Below, piece by piece: positions 1 to 22,654 of a stretch of 64,000 nucleotides of DNA; position 1 is the first letter of the stretch, and each line of letters begins with the position of its first letter. Below the pieces are notes generated by a model. The model did not search any database, had not been told where the DNA came from, and was given only the letters and a program-made list of their open reading frames with translations. This stretch comes from Glandiceps talaboti (Eukaryota; Hemichordata; Enteropneusta; Spengelidae). The DNA is taken from the NCBI RefSeq assembly GCF_964340395.1, contig NC_135560.1, forward strand, positions 21,023,675-21,087,674, read 5' to 3'. The translations under genes were made by a program, and so were the position numbers.

Positions 1-415
1 AATAAGTACTGAAAAAGAATTCGACATGAGAGATTGTGTAAGCGCTAATACCATCATGATTGCAAACAGCCCTTGACAACTGAAAAACATAGTGTTTTGC
101 AAACTATAGACAGAATCATGTTTCTTTCTCTCCCATATGATTGGTCATTGTATATTTTCTAAGACTTAATAAATGTAGATATGATTTTTCATCCATAGAA
201 TTTACAACCATTCTCGCGTCACATAGTAATAACTGTATCAATCAATTCCGATCCCAAAAACTTCACACAAAGGAAAATATGTATTAAATGAAAAAATGAA
301 GTCCGTTTGTGAAAGGTGCAGAAAGGTATTTCATAAATCTTCATTTTGACTACAAATTTGTAGAGTGGATTTGGAGTAAGTGACGTACAAGTGTCATCAA
401 CAAACTCTATAGAAC

Positions 416-458
416 GAATACCAATACCAATACCAATACCAATACCAATACCAATACG
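416..458. repeat. (CCAATA)n hexanucleotide microsatellite
   Basis: About seven copies of CCAATA. On the minus strand it reads as alternating Gly-Ile, a repeat artefact. Confidence 0.9.
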
Positions 459-1885
459 ACATACTTTATAGGGACATTGGGAAACCTTTTGCAAAGTTTA
501 TGCAAAACTGCTTTCAAAACGTTTAGTGCATGGCTATAAAATGGATTGTGGCTATCAAACTTCAATTTATGAACTTAATTTTGATGGTGTCGGTATTTAC
601 TTTGGACAAAGTTAGAACTTTGGAAAGAAGAGATATTGAACAAATATTGCAAGAGAAAACATTTCTTATTAATCGTAACAAGAACAAAATACTAAAAACG
701 GAGATTTTGTAAGCTAATGTGTATGATATTCTGTAGTTCTTTCGAACAGAATAAGTGTGAACAAGAGTCATTCTCTACAACAAATCTAATCTTTTGACGG
801 TCTTTGTAAAATGCTATGTTTCCTTATTCTCCAGTAGACTAGGAGTGATGTGTTTTTCAATGACACTGAAAAACCCTTTTACTTTCATTTCTGTGAGTCT
901 GGTTACAGTAGTCTTTTTACTGAAAGTCTGGGAATTCATTCAACATAGTTTAAAATGCATTATGAAAACTCAAATACATCTGACATTTAATATATAATGA
1001 CGTTCTATTACTATTTGTGGTTGTATTTAGTTTTTTCCGAGCTCAAAACAATGCTGAGCAACGACCTCACGGACGTTTTCAGAAACGCAACGCACAACAT
1101 CCACAGAATGTCCAAAATGAGGCTGATAACAGCAGGATAGATACGGTGTTTACACGGCTCCATGGTAACTGCAAGAACTGAAATTGCTTGACGTCTTCGA
1201 TATCCGACATTTGTATTTTTTTTCAAAACTTGGGTTTACAGCTGTTCATCCACACAGAAACAAATTCTAAAAGGGTCGTTCAGTCTAAACTCAGAACAAG
1301 AGCAACTATGGAGAGTGCTACTTGCATACGTGCACCCCATATGGGCGATTGTTAATCTCTGAACGAATTATTGTCCCCAAGTGACGCCAGGAGCAAGAGT
1401 TCGAAGAAGTTTACATCAATGGGCTATTTAATTGAATTTTCTCTTCTTAAGATAAATCTCCCTCGTGAAAGAAAAAATCATCACGCTGTGAATTTCACAT
1501 TAAGCTTATCTCTTGTTAATATGCTTACTCTTTTAATAAAACCCTGAGGTCGATATGATTTCAACATTTCTATGACCTCTGTATGCTGAGACTATACAAA
1601 ATTGTGTACAGCATTTCCTTTAAAAATGTGACGAAAGTTAACCTTCGGATACGTTACTCTAGATCAGCCTGGTTATGGGGGACCACATGTAGGCCTTTGT
1701 ATTACTAAATATTGAAACAGCCTTTTAAAAACAATTTAGAAACGCTCATGCCTATGTGATGTAACAGAATAGTAACCCTGATTAGTAGGGTTCCGTTTGA
1801 TATAAATATATTATTTTCATGCTCAACAAAAATCTTAATACTTTAAATAATGCTAAATGTTATCGTCTTGCTCTACAAATATCTC

Positions 1886-2052
1886 TATTGGTAAAATCTT
1901 TGTTGAGCTAGACGATAAAATGTAACACTGTTGGTAAGTTTTTTGTTGAGCCAGACGATAAAATGTAGCACTGTTGGTAAGATTTTGCTGTGCCACACGA
2001 TAAAATGTAGCACTGTTCGTAAGATTGTTGTTGAGCCAGACTACAAATTGTT
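1886..2052. repeat. ~43-bp minisatellite, 3-4 diverged copies
   Basis: The unit begins near TGTTGAGCCAGACGATAAAA and includes CACTGTTGGTAAG. Successive copies differ by substitutions. A partial inverted copy (GCTCAACAAAAATCTTA) lies upstream near 1822-1838, so the array is flanked by an opposite-orientation fragment. Confidence 0.8.
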
Positions 2053-2095
2053 TCAGGTCGTCTGATTTTAATTGTACGGTTAGTGTTCAACTTAC

Positions 2096-2639
2096 CAAAG
2101 CATAAACATTCCTAATACGGCATTTGTGGGAGAACCCATTGGCGGGGCTGTCTTCGACGAATATCGCCGATGTCGTGGTCTTAAAAATACTGTAGCTGTC
2201 AATCCTGTCACGCCACCAGCGATATGTACGGGTCCAGCCCCAGCTATGTCTAAAACACCAAGAGCATTTAGGAATCCATTATGAGCCCAAACCCAGTGGG
2301 CTGGAAAGCTAAACACAAGTGTATTCATGAACGAGAAAGCGATGTAAGCTTCCAGTCTTGTTCTTTCTACCATTGCACCCGACACAATAGTTGTTGCTGT
2401 TGTCGCGAAGGAGGCATGGAAGACAAATTGTGAATATTTTCCCATATCAGTGTCGTTAGCGTGGTAGAAAAACCCACCAAAGCCACTAAATGCATTCGAT
2501 CCCGGATCGTCTCCAAAGCTGAAAGCATAGCCAAACATCCAATAGGTAAAACCACCATATATAACATCCACGGCATTCTTGACCATTATATTGACTTCGT
2601 TCTTTAAGGTTGCTGTTCCACTTTCCAACAGTCCAAAAC
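2096..2639 (-). CDS. Amt transporter coding exon 2
   Basis: 544 bases, entering in phase 1 after TTTACTTCTAG and leaving in phase 2 at a GTAAGT donor. It encodes residues 55-235, covering several transmembrane helices. It includes the ESGTATLKNE loop, the FHASFA segment, the AmtB D160/H168 equivalents in LDIAGAGPVHIAGG, and a basic loop RPRHRRYSSK. Confidence 0.93.
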
Positions 2640-3668
2640 CTAGAAGTAAAATAGAGACAGTAAACTTGTAGTCACCATTTTGCTATATAAAGGTAGACAG
2701 ACCTGAGGTTTGTAAAATTGAATTATTAGTATCTTTATCACGTGAGTGATGATATTGGGTGACGAGTCAGTCAGTCAGTCAGTCAGTCAGTCAGTCAGTG
2801 GGGGAGTGAGTGAGTGAGTGGGTGAGTGAGTGAGTGAGTGAGTGAGTGAGTGAGTGAGTGAGTGAGTGAGTGAGTGAGTGAGTGAGTGAGTGAGTGAGTG
2901 AGTGAGTGAGTGGGTGAGTGAGTGAGTGAGTGAGTGATGTTTTTTAATTACTGTTCATCCCTCCGATCACCTCTACACAAAACTGTAATGCTAGTGTGTT
3001 TGTCTACACATGTGAATACAAGAGTTCATCAAATGTGACAAACATATTACCTATGCACAACCTCCATAAGGAGAGAATGAACAAGGATTCAATTGAGAGC
3101 AAATGGACAAGAGTGATCTATTGGGAGTAATGTTACACGTATTAGATTGAGAGTGGAAGTACACTAGTGATCTACTGGGAATCGTCATCTGACTCTACAT
3201 ATGTGCTAGTTGATATTCAAGGCAACAGAATAACGACTACCAAAGCAGGACACGTGTATTTCAGACATCCTCTATATTACAATGAAAACCTTGAGAATAA
3301 CGAAATGCCGTCTGACTCAACAAAATTCTTACTAACACAGCTACATGTTATCTTCTGTCTTTCAATCTGCACCACAAAAACCTTCCCATGTGTAAAATAT
3401 TTAGGCATGTAATTGTACAGAATATATACACTTATCAGATTTCCTGAATGTTATGCAGGCATTAATTATTTTGAATTATATTTTTTACAAAGCCAAAAGT
3501 CTTATTTTTGATATTTAAAAAAAAAATATTTTTGTAGCGGATGAGTGGTATATTTTTGTACTATTTTTTTTAACGAGCCCACAAGATATCCAGACAACGT
3601 GAAGAATTATCTGGCAATATATTGAAGATTTCCGAATACCATTGGACGCTGAATGTGTTCAGTAACTG

Positions 3669-3699
<31 letters not shown>

Positions 3700-4345
3700 C
3701 ATACATACATACATACATACATACATACACACACATACATACATACATACATACATACATACATACATACATACATACATACATACATCCATCCATCCAT
3801 CCATCCATCCATCCATCCATCCATACATACATACATACATACATACATACATACATACATACATACATACATACATACATACATACATACATACGATTAC
3901 ATGTATTCCTGATATCATTATACTTGCTTTATTATCGACCAATTCATGTGTTACATTGTAAATCCATGTATTCAATAACACGTGATTTGAAATATATATG
4001 GCTAACGCCACCGGCACTAACATCTTTTTATGTAATACGTTTTGGGGAAGGCATTGTAAGTGTTCCATGAAATTCTTCATAGTGTGTTATTAAATATGCA
4101 TCGGTTTTAGTAATTTGATAAATAATAATTGATAAAAATAGTGATAACATTATTAGAAATATGGATGTATATTGTTAATTATGTTTATTAATCTCATATT
4201 GTTACATCATGTCGTAGTCGTCATTCGAATAAGGCTACTCGCTTTCATCGAAAATTAATAACAATTAATGTATCTTTTTAAAGTAATTTCATACATCAAA
4301 TTGCACTTTACATACATACAGACAGACAGACAGACAGACAGACAG

Positions 4346-4390
<45 letters not shown>

Positions 4391-4819
4391 TATACTGTTC
4401 AACATAACGAAAAACGAGTCAAACTCTCATGGCATGATATGTCGTTTCAAGAGCTTACAACTGTAATTATTGTATATCCGACTAGAATGTCACAGTTACA
4501 GTTAAAGGAATAACTACATGTACTTGCTGTTCATTTGTCGTCCCATGTTGCTAAGCAAAGGAAGTGATTAAAGTAAACTAACTCGTTACATACCCGACTG
4601 CATAGTGAATATTACAAAAGCACTGGTCAGAATCCATAAACTAACTCATTACATACCCGACTGCATAGTGAATATTACAAAAGCACTGGTCAGAATCCAT
4701 GTAGCGTCGTCCCATTCGTTGGGTAGTAAATATAATAAAATGGTGGTGTTATTGCATCCTTGATAATACTCCAGATTATTAAAATCTGATATTTCTGTTG
4801 TGTTGTTATTAGGAACCAT
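2096..4819 (-). CDS. Amt-family ammonium transporter, 5' two coding exons (gene continues past left edge)
   Basis: This encodes the N-terminal 235 residues of a plasma-membrane ammonium transporter of the Amt/MEP type (coding exons 4657-4819 and 2096-2639 on the minus strand). The ATG at 4819-4817 has a purine at -3 and opens an N-terminal stretch rich in possible N-glycosylation sites (NNTT twice). The family signature MQSGFGLLESG is formed exactly across the first intron (phase 1). Exon 2 carries FHASFA, matching the Phe-gate segment of E. coli AmtB, WVWAHNG, and LDIAGAGPVHIAGG. The Asp and the His eight residues later in that last motif match AmtB D160 and pore His H168. Exon 2 ends in phase 2 within FMLW, where the family continues FGWFGFN. 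No continuation was found in 1-2095, so the rest lies off the window or in an unseen exon. Rh glycoproteins are an unlikely alternative because the motifs are Amt-like. Confidence 0.93.
2764..2937. repeat. (AGTC)n then (GAGT)n microsatellite
   Basis: About nine AGTC units are followed by more than thirty GAGT units with two GGGT interruptions. It lies in the Amt intron. Confidence 0.95.
3669..3894. repeat. (CATA)n/(CATC)n compound microsatellite
   Basis: A long CATA tract has a CACACACA interruption and a central block of about ten CATC units. All long open frames over it (YIHT and YVCM patterns) are artefacts. Confidence 0.97.
4311..4387. repeat. (CAGA)n(CA)n microsatellite
   Basis: Seven CAGA units are followed by about 18 CA units, in the Amt intron. 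Confidence 0.95.
4575..4700. repeat. 63-bp tandem duplication over the Amt exon 1 donor
   Basis: 4575-4637 and 4638-4700 are the same 63-base unit with a single G/A difference. The unit contains the last 44 bases of Amt exon 1 plus its splice donor and about 19 intron bases, so a second identical donor sits 63 bases into the intron. Confidence 0.95.
4657..4819 (-). CDS. Amt transporter coding exon 1
   Basis: 163 bases from ATG to a phase 1 donor (TCGG followed by GTATGT). It encodes an Asn/Thr-rich extracellular N-terminus and the first membrane segment, WILTSAFVIFTMQS. The last 44 bases and the donor site are copied again just downstream (4575-4637). Reading through this donor meets TAA after two codons, so splicing here is required. 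Confidence 0.88.
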
Positions 4820-5366
4820 CTTGGCGATCACAATAGTCCAAGTCAACAAATGAACTACTGCAGTTAACCCTGCAATGTCAGAAGTGAATGTACATGTAGA
4901 ATATAAAACACGGTGATAGTTAGAATTCAAGTCGTGCAGATTGATGTTAACAGTTAAACATTTTAATATTGATGTCGCGGTCAAAAAAAATATAATTGTA
5001 ATAATAGTTGAAACATTGTAAGAAACTTACACAGTCGCCCAAAATCACGACGCTACCACCCATGTGTGTAGTTCAAACAGTGTATGGGTTCAAAGTCTTG
5101 CACGATTTGGTAAATGCCTTCTGGCGAGTACAATGCCACAATGAGACATTTGACTAATTATCAAAAATGTTTGGGTTTCTTTGTTGTTGTTTTTTTGGGG
5201 GGAGGGGTGTGAGAAACACGAACGCAGAGACCAATAGACCGAGACATGTAATGGCTAGTATATAGTAACTCAGTCATAACTGCTTCAGGCATACCATTTG
5301 CATTAAAGCAACTATTTAGAGAAAAAAATGTACTCGATAGGAATTGAATGCGTTCAAGTCTATGTA

Positions 5367-5369
<3 letters not shown>

Positions 5370-5453
<84 letters not shown>

Positions 5454-5463
5454 TATATATATA
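5370..5463. repeat. (AT)n microsatellite
   Basis: More than 40 AT units with one short interruption (AATTAT). Confidence 0.97.
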
Positions 5464-5496
5464 ACTCGGTGAGTATCAATCTGCTAAGACAGTGCT

Positions 5497-5526
5497 CTAT
5501 ACCGCAGTGGCAAAGCGTAATAGTTT
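5497..5526 (+). repeat. tRNA-box-A-like motif, copy 1
   Basis: It contains ACCGCAGTGGCAAAGCG, like the D-stem/box A region of a tRNA (AGTGGYAGAGC). A near-identical copy is at 9573-9602, and both sit against AT or GT microsatellites. No box B or cloverleaf follows, so this is at most a SINE fragment. Confidence 0.5.
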
Positions 5527-6024
5527 TTTATATATATCTGTGTGTGTATATGTGTATATGTGTATGTGTGTCTGTGTGTGTGTGTGTGTGTGTGTCACAC
5601 TCAATTTCAAGATTTCAAGTAATGGGTAACAAAATTGACAGCAATAGGAGCGAATGTTTATGTTGTTGTCTGGTGCAAGGGTATAGGTGTTTATGAAAAC
5701 TTGTGGTTATTTTCTAAATCAAAGTACAGATTGTTGTCTGTGTTATAGTGTTAATAACTTACGATATCAAATATTGACGGTGCAATATAGTACGACATTC
5801 AATTTTCAAAAAGGTGCCTGGTTGTTCCAGTTGTTCCGTGACTATTCCATCCAGTTGACTCATTTCAGATATGCTTTTAATAATATAAACATGACAGACG
5901 TTGTCATCACGACACGATTCCTAAAACTTCTGATATCAGTATTTCAATACAAGACACCACTTCATGTGCACAATCAACCATAAAGTACTTCTAAAAATAC
6001 ATTTTTTGAATACGTCGTTTACAG

Positions 6025-6242
6025 AACAATCGAATGTATATAAAAAATATCGCTTACGGTATAACGATGCGCCATGGTGTTCTGTAATGTGCAGTGGTTT
6101 CTTTTCCGATACTCCAAGCTCCGTACTGTGTTTCGATCTTGAAGCTGGGAAAACGAAAATCGACGTACTAAATGCAAGGAAACGTGTTCATATTCCTATT
6201 AGAGACAATGTTGAAAGAATGGAGTGCCGACTCTTTCAGTAA
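6025..6242 (+). CDS. probable terminal coding exon, unidentified gene
   Basis: An acceptor (GTCGTTTACAG) is followed by a frame of about 71 codons ending in TAA. It would enter in phase 1. The translation has balanced composition and four cysteines (APWCSVMCSGFF, SSVLCFDLE, ERMECRLFQ), unlike the repeat-derived frames nearby. I do not recognise the family. No upstream exon with a matching phase 1 donor was identified, and no polyadenylation signal is obvious. It could be the 3' end of a secreted protein gene, or a chance frame. Confidence 0.4.
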
Positions 6243-6560
6243 AATTAATAGATGCTCCATTTCGATAACGTATTAAACAAGAAGCCGTGTCCGTCTGATG
6301 TGTGACCATGGCTGCTTACCCACAATGCAACAGAAAGTACTATCTTCTCAATTAAACTAGTTTTCCTAAAGACAGAAACGAGGCGACACTATCAAAAATA
6401 GCACAATTCAATTATATAGAGTAGGGCTACTACTTGACACCATGTCGGTTCTCTCTAACAACCAGTTTCAATTTCATTTCCTTACACCAGAATTCAAATT
6501 ATAATTTGATCTCTTTTCATGCCCAAAACGTATAGTTTTGGCGCGTGTGTGTTGGTTTTC

Positions 6561-6582
6561 TTGTTGTTGTTGTTGTTGTTGT

Positions 6583-6676
<94 letters not shown>
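6561..6676. repeat. (TTG)n(ATG)n(TTG)n trinucleotide tract
   Basis: Blocks of TTG, then about 18 ATG, then TTG again, ending in a poly-G run at 6685. It reads as poly-Leu, poly-Met, poly-Leu, an artefact. Confidence 0.95.
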
Positions 6677-9352
6677 AGGTTGTTGGGGGGGGGGCGTAAA
6701 ATACGAAAAACGTTGCCGTGAAGATATTCATTTTACAAATTTGACTGACGATTTGCCAAGGGTGATTTCTGATACTACGGTGGCAGTTGCAGTTCCGGTT
6801 TACAAAGTGAGACACAAACTAAAATTGTTATTGTTTTATGTGGTAGATTACACTAGTGGATATATCGGTGCCTTTGTTGTTTAATGTAATTATTCTGTAA
6901 TCAGGATAATGTGTGGCCATGTGAGAAAAAACCTAGTTATCAGAGATACCACCCTACTGTGAGTATAAATAAACCAACATCCATTTAATAGCTTATTTTA
7001 TTATGTCGCAACAGTACTTTTGGGTTTCGTCTATCTTAGTAAGTTGAGAGCTCAATTGCCACTGTCATGGGCTAGAACAGTTGCATAAAATAAAATAAAA
7101 CCCTAAGAATTACTGTAAATTGAAAAGACATTCGAGGAGACTTTCTTGCACATGAATAATGAAATGGCTATACTATAAACAACACGTAAATGCACGGATA
7201 CGCAGTAAAGTGGATGTACACATCATGTAAATTATATTACCAAAAACCAACGATACCAGTTGAATGGAATCTATTGTCTTGTAGTTATACTGCGAGATTA
7301 AGATTCAAAACTCGACTAGCGATAAGACCTTTGACGGTATTTTTTTATTTCAGGAAGTAAACCGTTTTGCCAGAGGGTGAAAACGAATGTATAAAACATG
7401 TAGTCGAGTCATGGCTCCAAGGGTAATCGGATGATGACGTACACAAAGACACCATCATGCGATTGACAATACCTATCGCTTTATTTTATAATCTCTTGTG
7501 TGAACAGTAACTTTCAATGTAGTATCAGTCTTGAAAATAAAAATCTTAAACTGTTGTTGGTGTTTTGTTCAACTAGAAGAAAACTGAAACACATTCTAAG
7601 TTATAATGAACTATAAAACTCTGGGGGTCACCGTAAATTTTTGACATAGAACTAAAAATGATATCAAAACATTATTATCCAGTGTGACAGCCGACGAACT
7701 CTAAGAGTGTTTACTCGATCTGTTGACAAAGAAAAACATCGGCAACTTATTGTTGATTTCCTTGAAAACAAGATAGTGAAACCCCAAATTTCTTCTATTA
7801 GTTCAAAATGACCAGGGAGTAAGCCTGGAAATGTCTGGAAATGTTTTAAGGACTTCAATTTACAGGTAAATTGGTCCCTGAGACGAATCCGACCTAAAAT
7901 AGCCCGAGTCAGAACTTGATCACGTGATGTTATGTCATGTCGTGAAGCCTCAAATTACTAATATGTTCTCGTTGCTAATTTTCTTTGATATTGTATTTCA
8001 ATACTAATGAATAATCTAAATTGAAACATGCATTAATACCCTGAATAAACATTTCTTTCCTGTCATAATTATTACAATTCTTGTTTAATCAATACGTTAA
8101 TTTTCAATATTATTTGATATCTAATTGATGTAACGGATAATTATTCTATTTAATTAGACTATTGTTGTAATTCAAATGCCAATTATTTGTTGATTAATAT
8201 CATAAACTATAATTGGTTTTAGATCGATATTATTTTTCTCCTAACATCAGTTTCGTTTCTTTAAAAACGACTCGAAGTAATTCAATACGTCGTCTAGTCT
8301 GTTAACATTGTCACTGACAGCACATCAAATCTGCGATGACTTGAGTCTATCGCCCTCACTTGACTTCATTTTGCTACTATTGTAAAAGTGTTTAGTTGAG
8401 GGCATTGACTGGTATAGATATCAAATAATATAGTCTTATTAACATTCAATGTTATCCTGTAATTTCTTTCAAACTTGTTTTCGGCAATGAAATCGACATA
8501 AAGTGATTTATCATACAAACCTTACCCTTAAACCATGTCTTTATTAGATCCATGATTAAACCAACGAATTGTGATGACCAGACTCATCTATTATTCAAGT
8601 CTGTAGCAGGAACTAGGCTAGAGTAGATTCTGTCCTAAACAACCTATTCATTAAGTTTTATAAAGCTTGCAGGTGAACTATACTACACATAAATCAATTT
8701 GAATCTGGGTTGTTGACCAAGTCCAATGATATACATTGTGTTAGTGTTTTCAATGTCATACTTCATTTGAACAAATGACACTTTGATTGGAAAGATATAT
8801 ATGATTAGGCATGGATGCTAAACGATGTATACAGCTGTGATAAAGAATAGCCCGAGGAGGGACGAGTAAACATTCTAATATGTATCTGCTGAGTTTCTTT
8901 TCGCTAACAATGTACAGTGTTAGCTATATAGCATTCAGTGGCAAGCTGTTTAATTGTGAACTAGAAAATCGTATTTAAAAATATGAAAAACAGTTAATAC
9001 TGCATTCACAGGTTCAAGGTAACTTTTTTATAAGATTAATGTCAATAGAGCGAAGAACATGGAAATTAATAAAATATGTTGTGAGAGGTCAATTTTCTTG
9101 TAAAATGTGTATGATAGGCTTAGAGTATCCAGTAATACCATCACTTTAGTCTGATTGAAAATTTCTGATTATTTTTACTATCCCTAACTAAATGTAGTGT
9201 CGATACAGAATATGGCAATATTCAGATCCATTAAGTTAGACGATAAGATTACCTTCATATATTTTACATTTCTAATAGAGACGTTGGGGGCTCTCCACCC
9301 ATACCGTATAAATCTGTACAGGGCATTTCTCGTGAAACGATAAATTGCAAAG

Positions 9353-9434
9353 TGTATGTATGTATGTATGTATGTATGTATGTATGTATGTATGTATGTA
9401 TGTATGTATGTATGTATGTATGTATGTATGTACG
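9353..9434. repeat. (GTAT)n microsatellite
   Basis: About 20 uninterrupted GTAT units. Confidence 0.97.
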
Positions 9435-9572
9435 TATTTATGTGTGTGTATGGATAGCTGTCTCTCTGTCATACTATTTGTTTTTGTCGCTCTTTGACTA
9501 TATGTCTGTCTGACTGTCGCTCTCTGTTTGTTTGTCTCTGTCCCTCTGTCTCTCTGTGCCTAACTATGTATG

Positions 9573-9602
9573 TCTATACCGCAGTGGCAGAGCGTAATAG
9601 TT
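9573..9602 (+). repeat. tRNA-box-A-like motif, copy 2
   Basis: It contains ACCGCAGTGGCAGAGCG within a 30-base match to 5497-5526 (one difference, A/G). It is followed within 35 bases by a long (TA)n tract. It may be the 5' end of a truncated SINE. Confidence 0.5.
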
Positions 9603-9631
9603 ATGGTAGTACTGGAATCCTTTCTTGGTTG

Positions 9632-9635
<4 letters not shown>

Positions 9636-9727
<92 letters not shown>
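9636..9727. repeat. (TA)n microsatellite
   Basis: About 45 uninterrupted TA units. Confidence 0.97.
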
Positions 9728-9728
<1 letters not shown>

Positions 9729-10003
9729 AGAAACCTGCCTAGATGTGAATCATGTTAGGGTAGACAGAAAAGATTACAATTTGAGCAATGTTAGCAATGA
9801 AGTAATTTTCTAGGGACATAGCTTCTGGAATATTGAATGCTCTGTTTATGGGCCGGTGCCCCATACACATAGCATGCGTATTTGCTATGTTATCCGGGCC
9901 CAGAGACATTCTACTTCGCCAATCGTGGGAAACGTCCACTGTAGTCATATGGGAATAATGGCAACCTTTATTTGTTATAAACCATATTGATAAACAAATT
10001 ATG

Positions 10004-10010
10004 TATAAAT
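10004..10010 (+). promoter_or_regulatory. candidate TATA box of the CUB-ZP gene
   Basis: TATAAAT lies about 94 bases upstream of the signal-peptide ATG at 10104. The placement would suit a start site near 10035. In AT-rich DNA such a motif has little weight on its own. Confidence 0.25.
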
Positions 10011-10103
10011 CAACTATGATATATATGAGTTTTATCTTTTGCCACAAAATAGTCGACACTGAACTAAACGGGACAGTTCTACAAACGATGCTTAAGAAGA
10101 ATC

Positions 10104-21727
<11,624 letters not shown>

Positions 21728-22469
21728 TTTAATCCATATACTCTAGATCTATTAATCCCATATAAATCCTCTATATACCATATCCTCCAACACGAAATAG
21801 TTACTGTTTATTTTAGTCACGAATGTATTATTGCATCCATACTCTCCAGTTTGATATCTAAAAACACTGTGAAAATCTTTATTTTGGTGAGCAAAAGTTT
21901 AGCGGAAAGGCACATTGTTAACATTGTAGTTTCACTCTGTTTTAGTAGGTAGATCGTATATAAAGTTAGTGTATTTGTTAACAGTAACTATTATATATAG
22001 TTGCTTTACTTAAATGGCATTTACAGTGTACCTGCGAAAGTGAATGAATTTTTCACGCTGACTTAAGTTGGCTCAAAAATGGTTCAATTATTCAAGTTGT
22101 TCACAGTAAATCTGTCAACCCAATTTCTTTGCACTGAATTGCCAGGGGGTCGAGGGTATTTATAGAGGTAAGCTCTTATTTGCCACACGAATGGATCACT
22201 TTTTTCAGTCCATTTTTTCGTTTGAATGTTCCCTAAACATAAGGTCGATAAAAATGTGTACTTAGCTTTAAAAAGTACCTCCACTTAAGTAACTGGTAAA
22301 ATCACTATAAGTCATACAAGTGAGCCAAGGAGTGTGGCCTAGCTTGGTGGACGTGTACCTGGCCATAAGTACACCATGTATAGCGACCCCAACGATTAAA
22401 ACCCCAATATTCACCAGTGTTCGTATATTTATACTAGTAATAACATGGTCGTGTGCCCCATGTCCGTCC

Positions 22470-22654
<185 letters not shown>

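Larger units (their letters stand above)
1..2095. other. Amt intron or spacer; no exon seen
   Basis: The next Amt exon should encode a continuation of FMLW with FGWFGFN. No such reading was found in either strand here. The stretch holds a hexanucleotide repeat near 416-458 and a minisatellite at 1886-2052, otherwise unremarkable AT-rich DNA. Confidence 0.5.
4820..6024. other. spacer with AT/GT microsatellites
   Basis: This should hold the 5' UTR and promoter of the minus-strand Amt gene next to 4820, which I could not delimit. It also holds (AT)n at 5370-5463, a TG-rich tract at 5537-5596 and a tRNA-like 30-base motif at 5497-5526. No further coding exon is convincing. Confidence 0.5.
6243..10103. 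other. spacer upstream of the CUB-ZP gene
   Basis: It holds a (TTG)n(ATG)n(TTG)n tract at 6561-6676, (GTAT)n at 9353-9434 and (TA)n at 9636-9727. The 6.9-9.3 kb stretch is unique AT-rich DNA in which I see no exon. A frame after the TTG repeat (about 6699-6880) is open but has no supporting acceptor. Confidence 0.5.

Noticed and set aside
2367-2576. Second minus-strand frame inside Amt exon 2
   Set aside because: A shadow of the Amt reading frame with no independent support.
3607-4080. Long frames rich in YVCM/YIHT over CATA repeats (also 9272-9472, 10199-10547, 44435-44795, 57042-57603)
   Set aside because: They are translations of four-base repeats, open in several frames at once on both strands.
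6699-6881. Open frame after the TTG/ATG repeat with a donor-like GTGAGA at 6806
   Set aside because: No acceptor can be placed and the frame is continuous with repeat translation.
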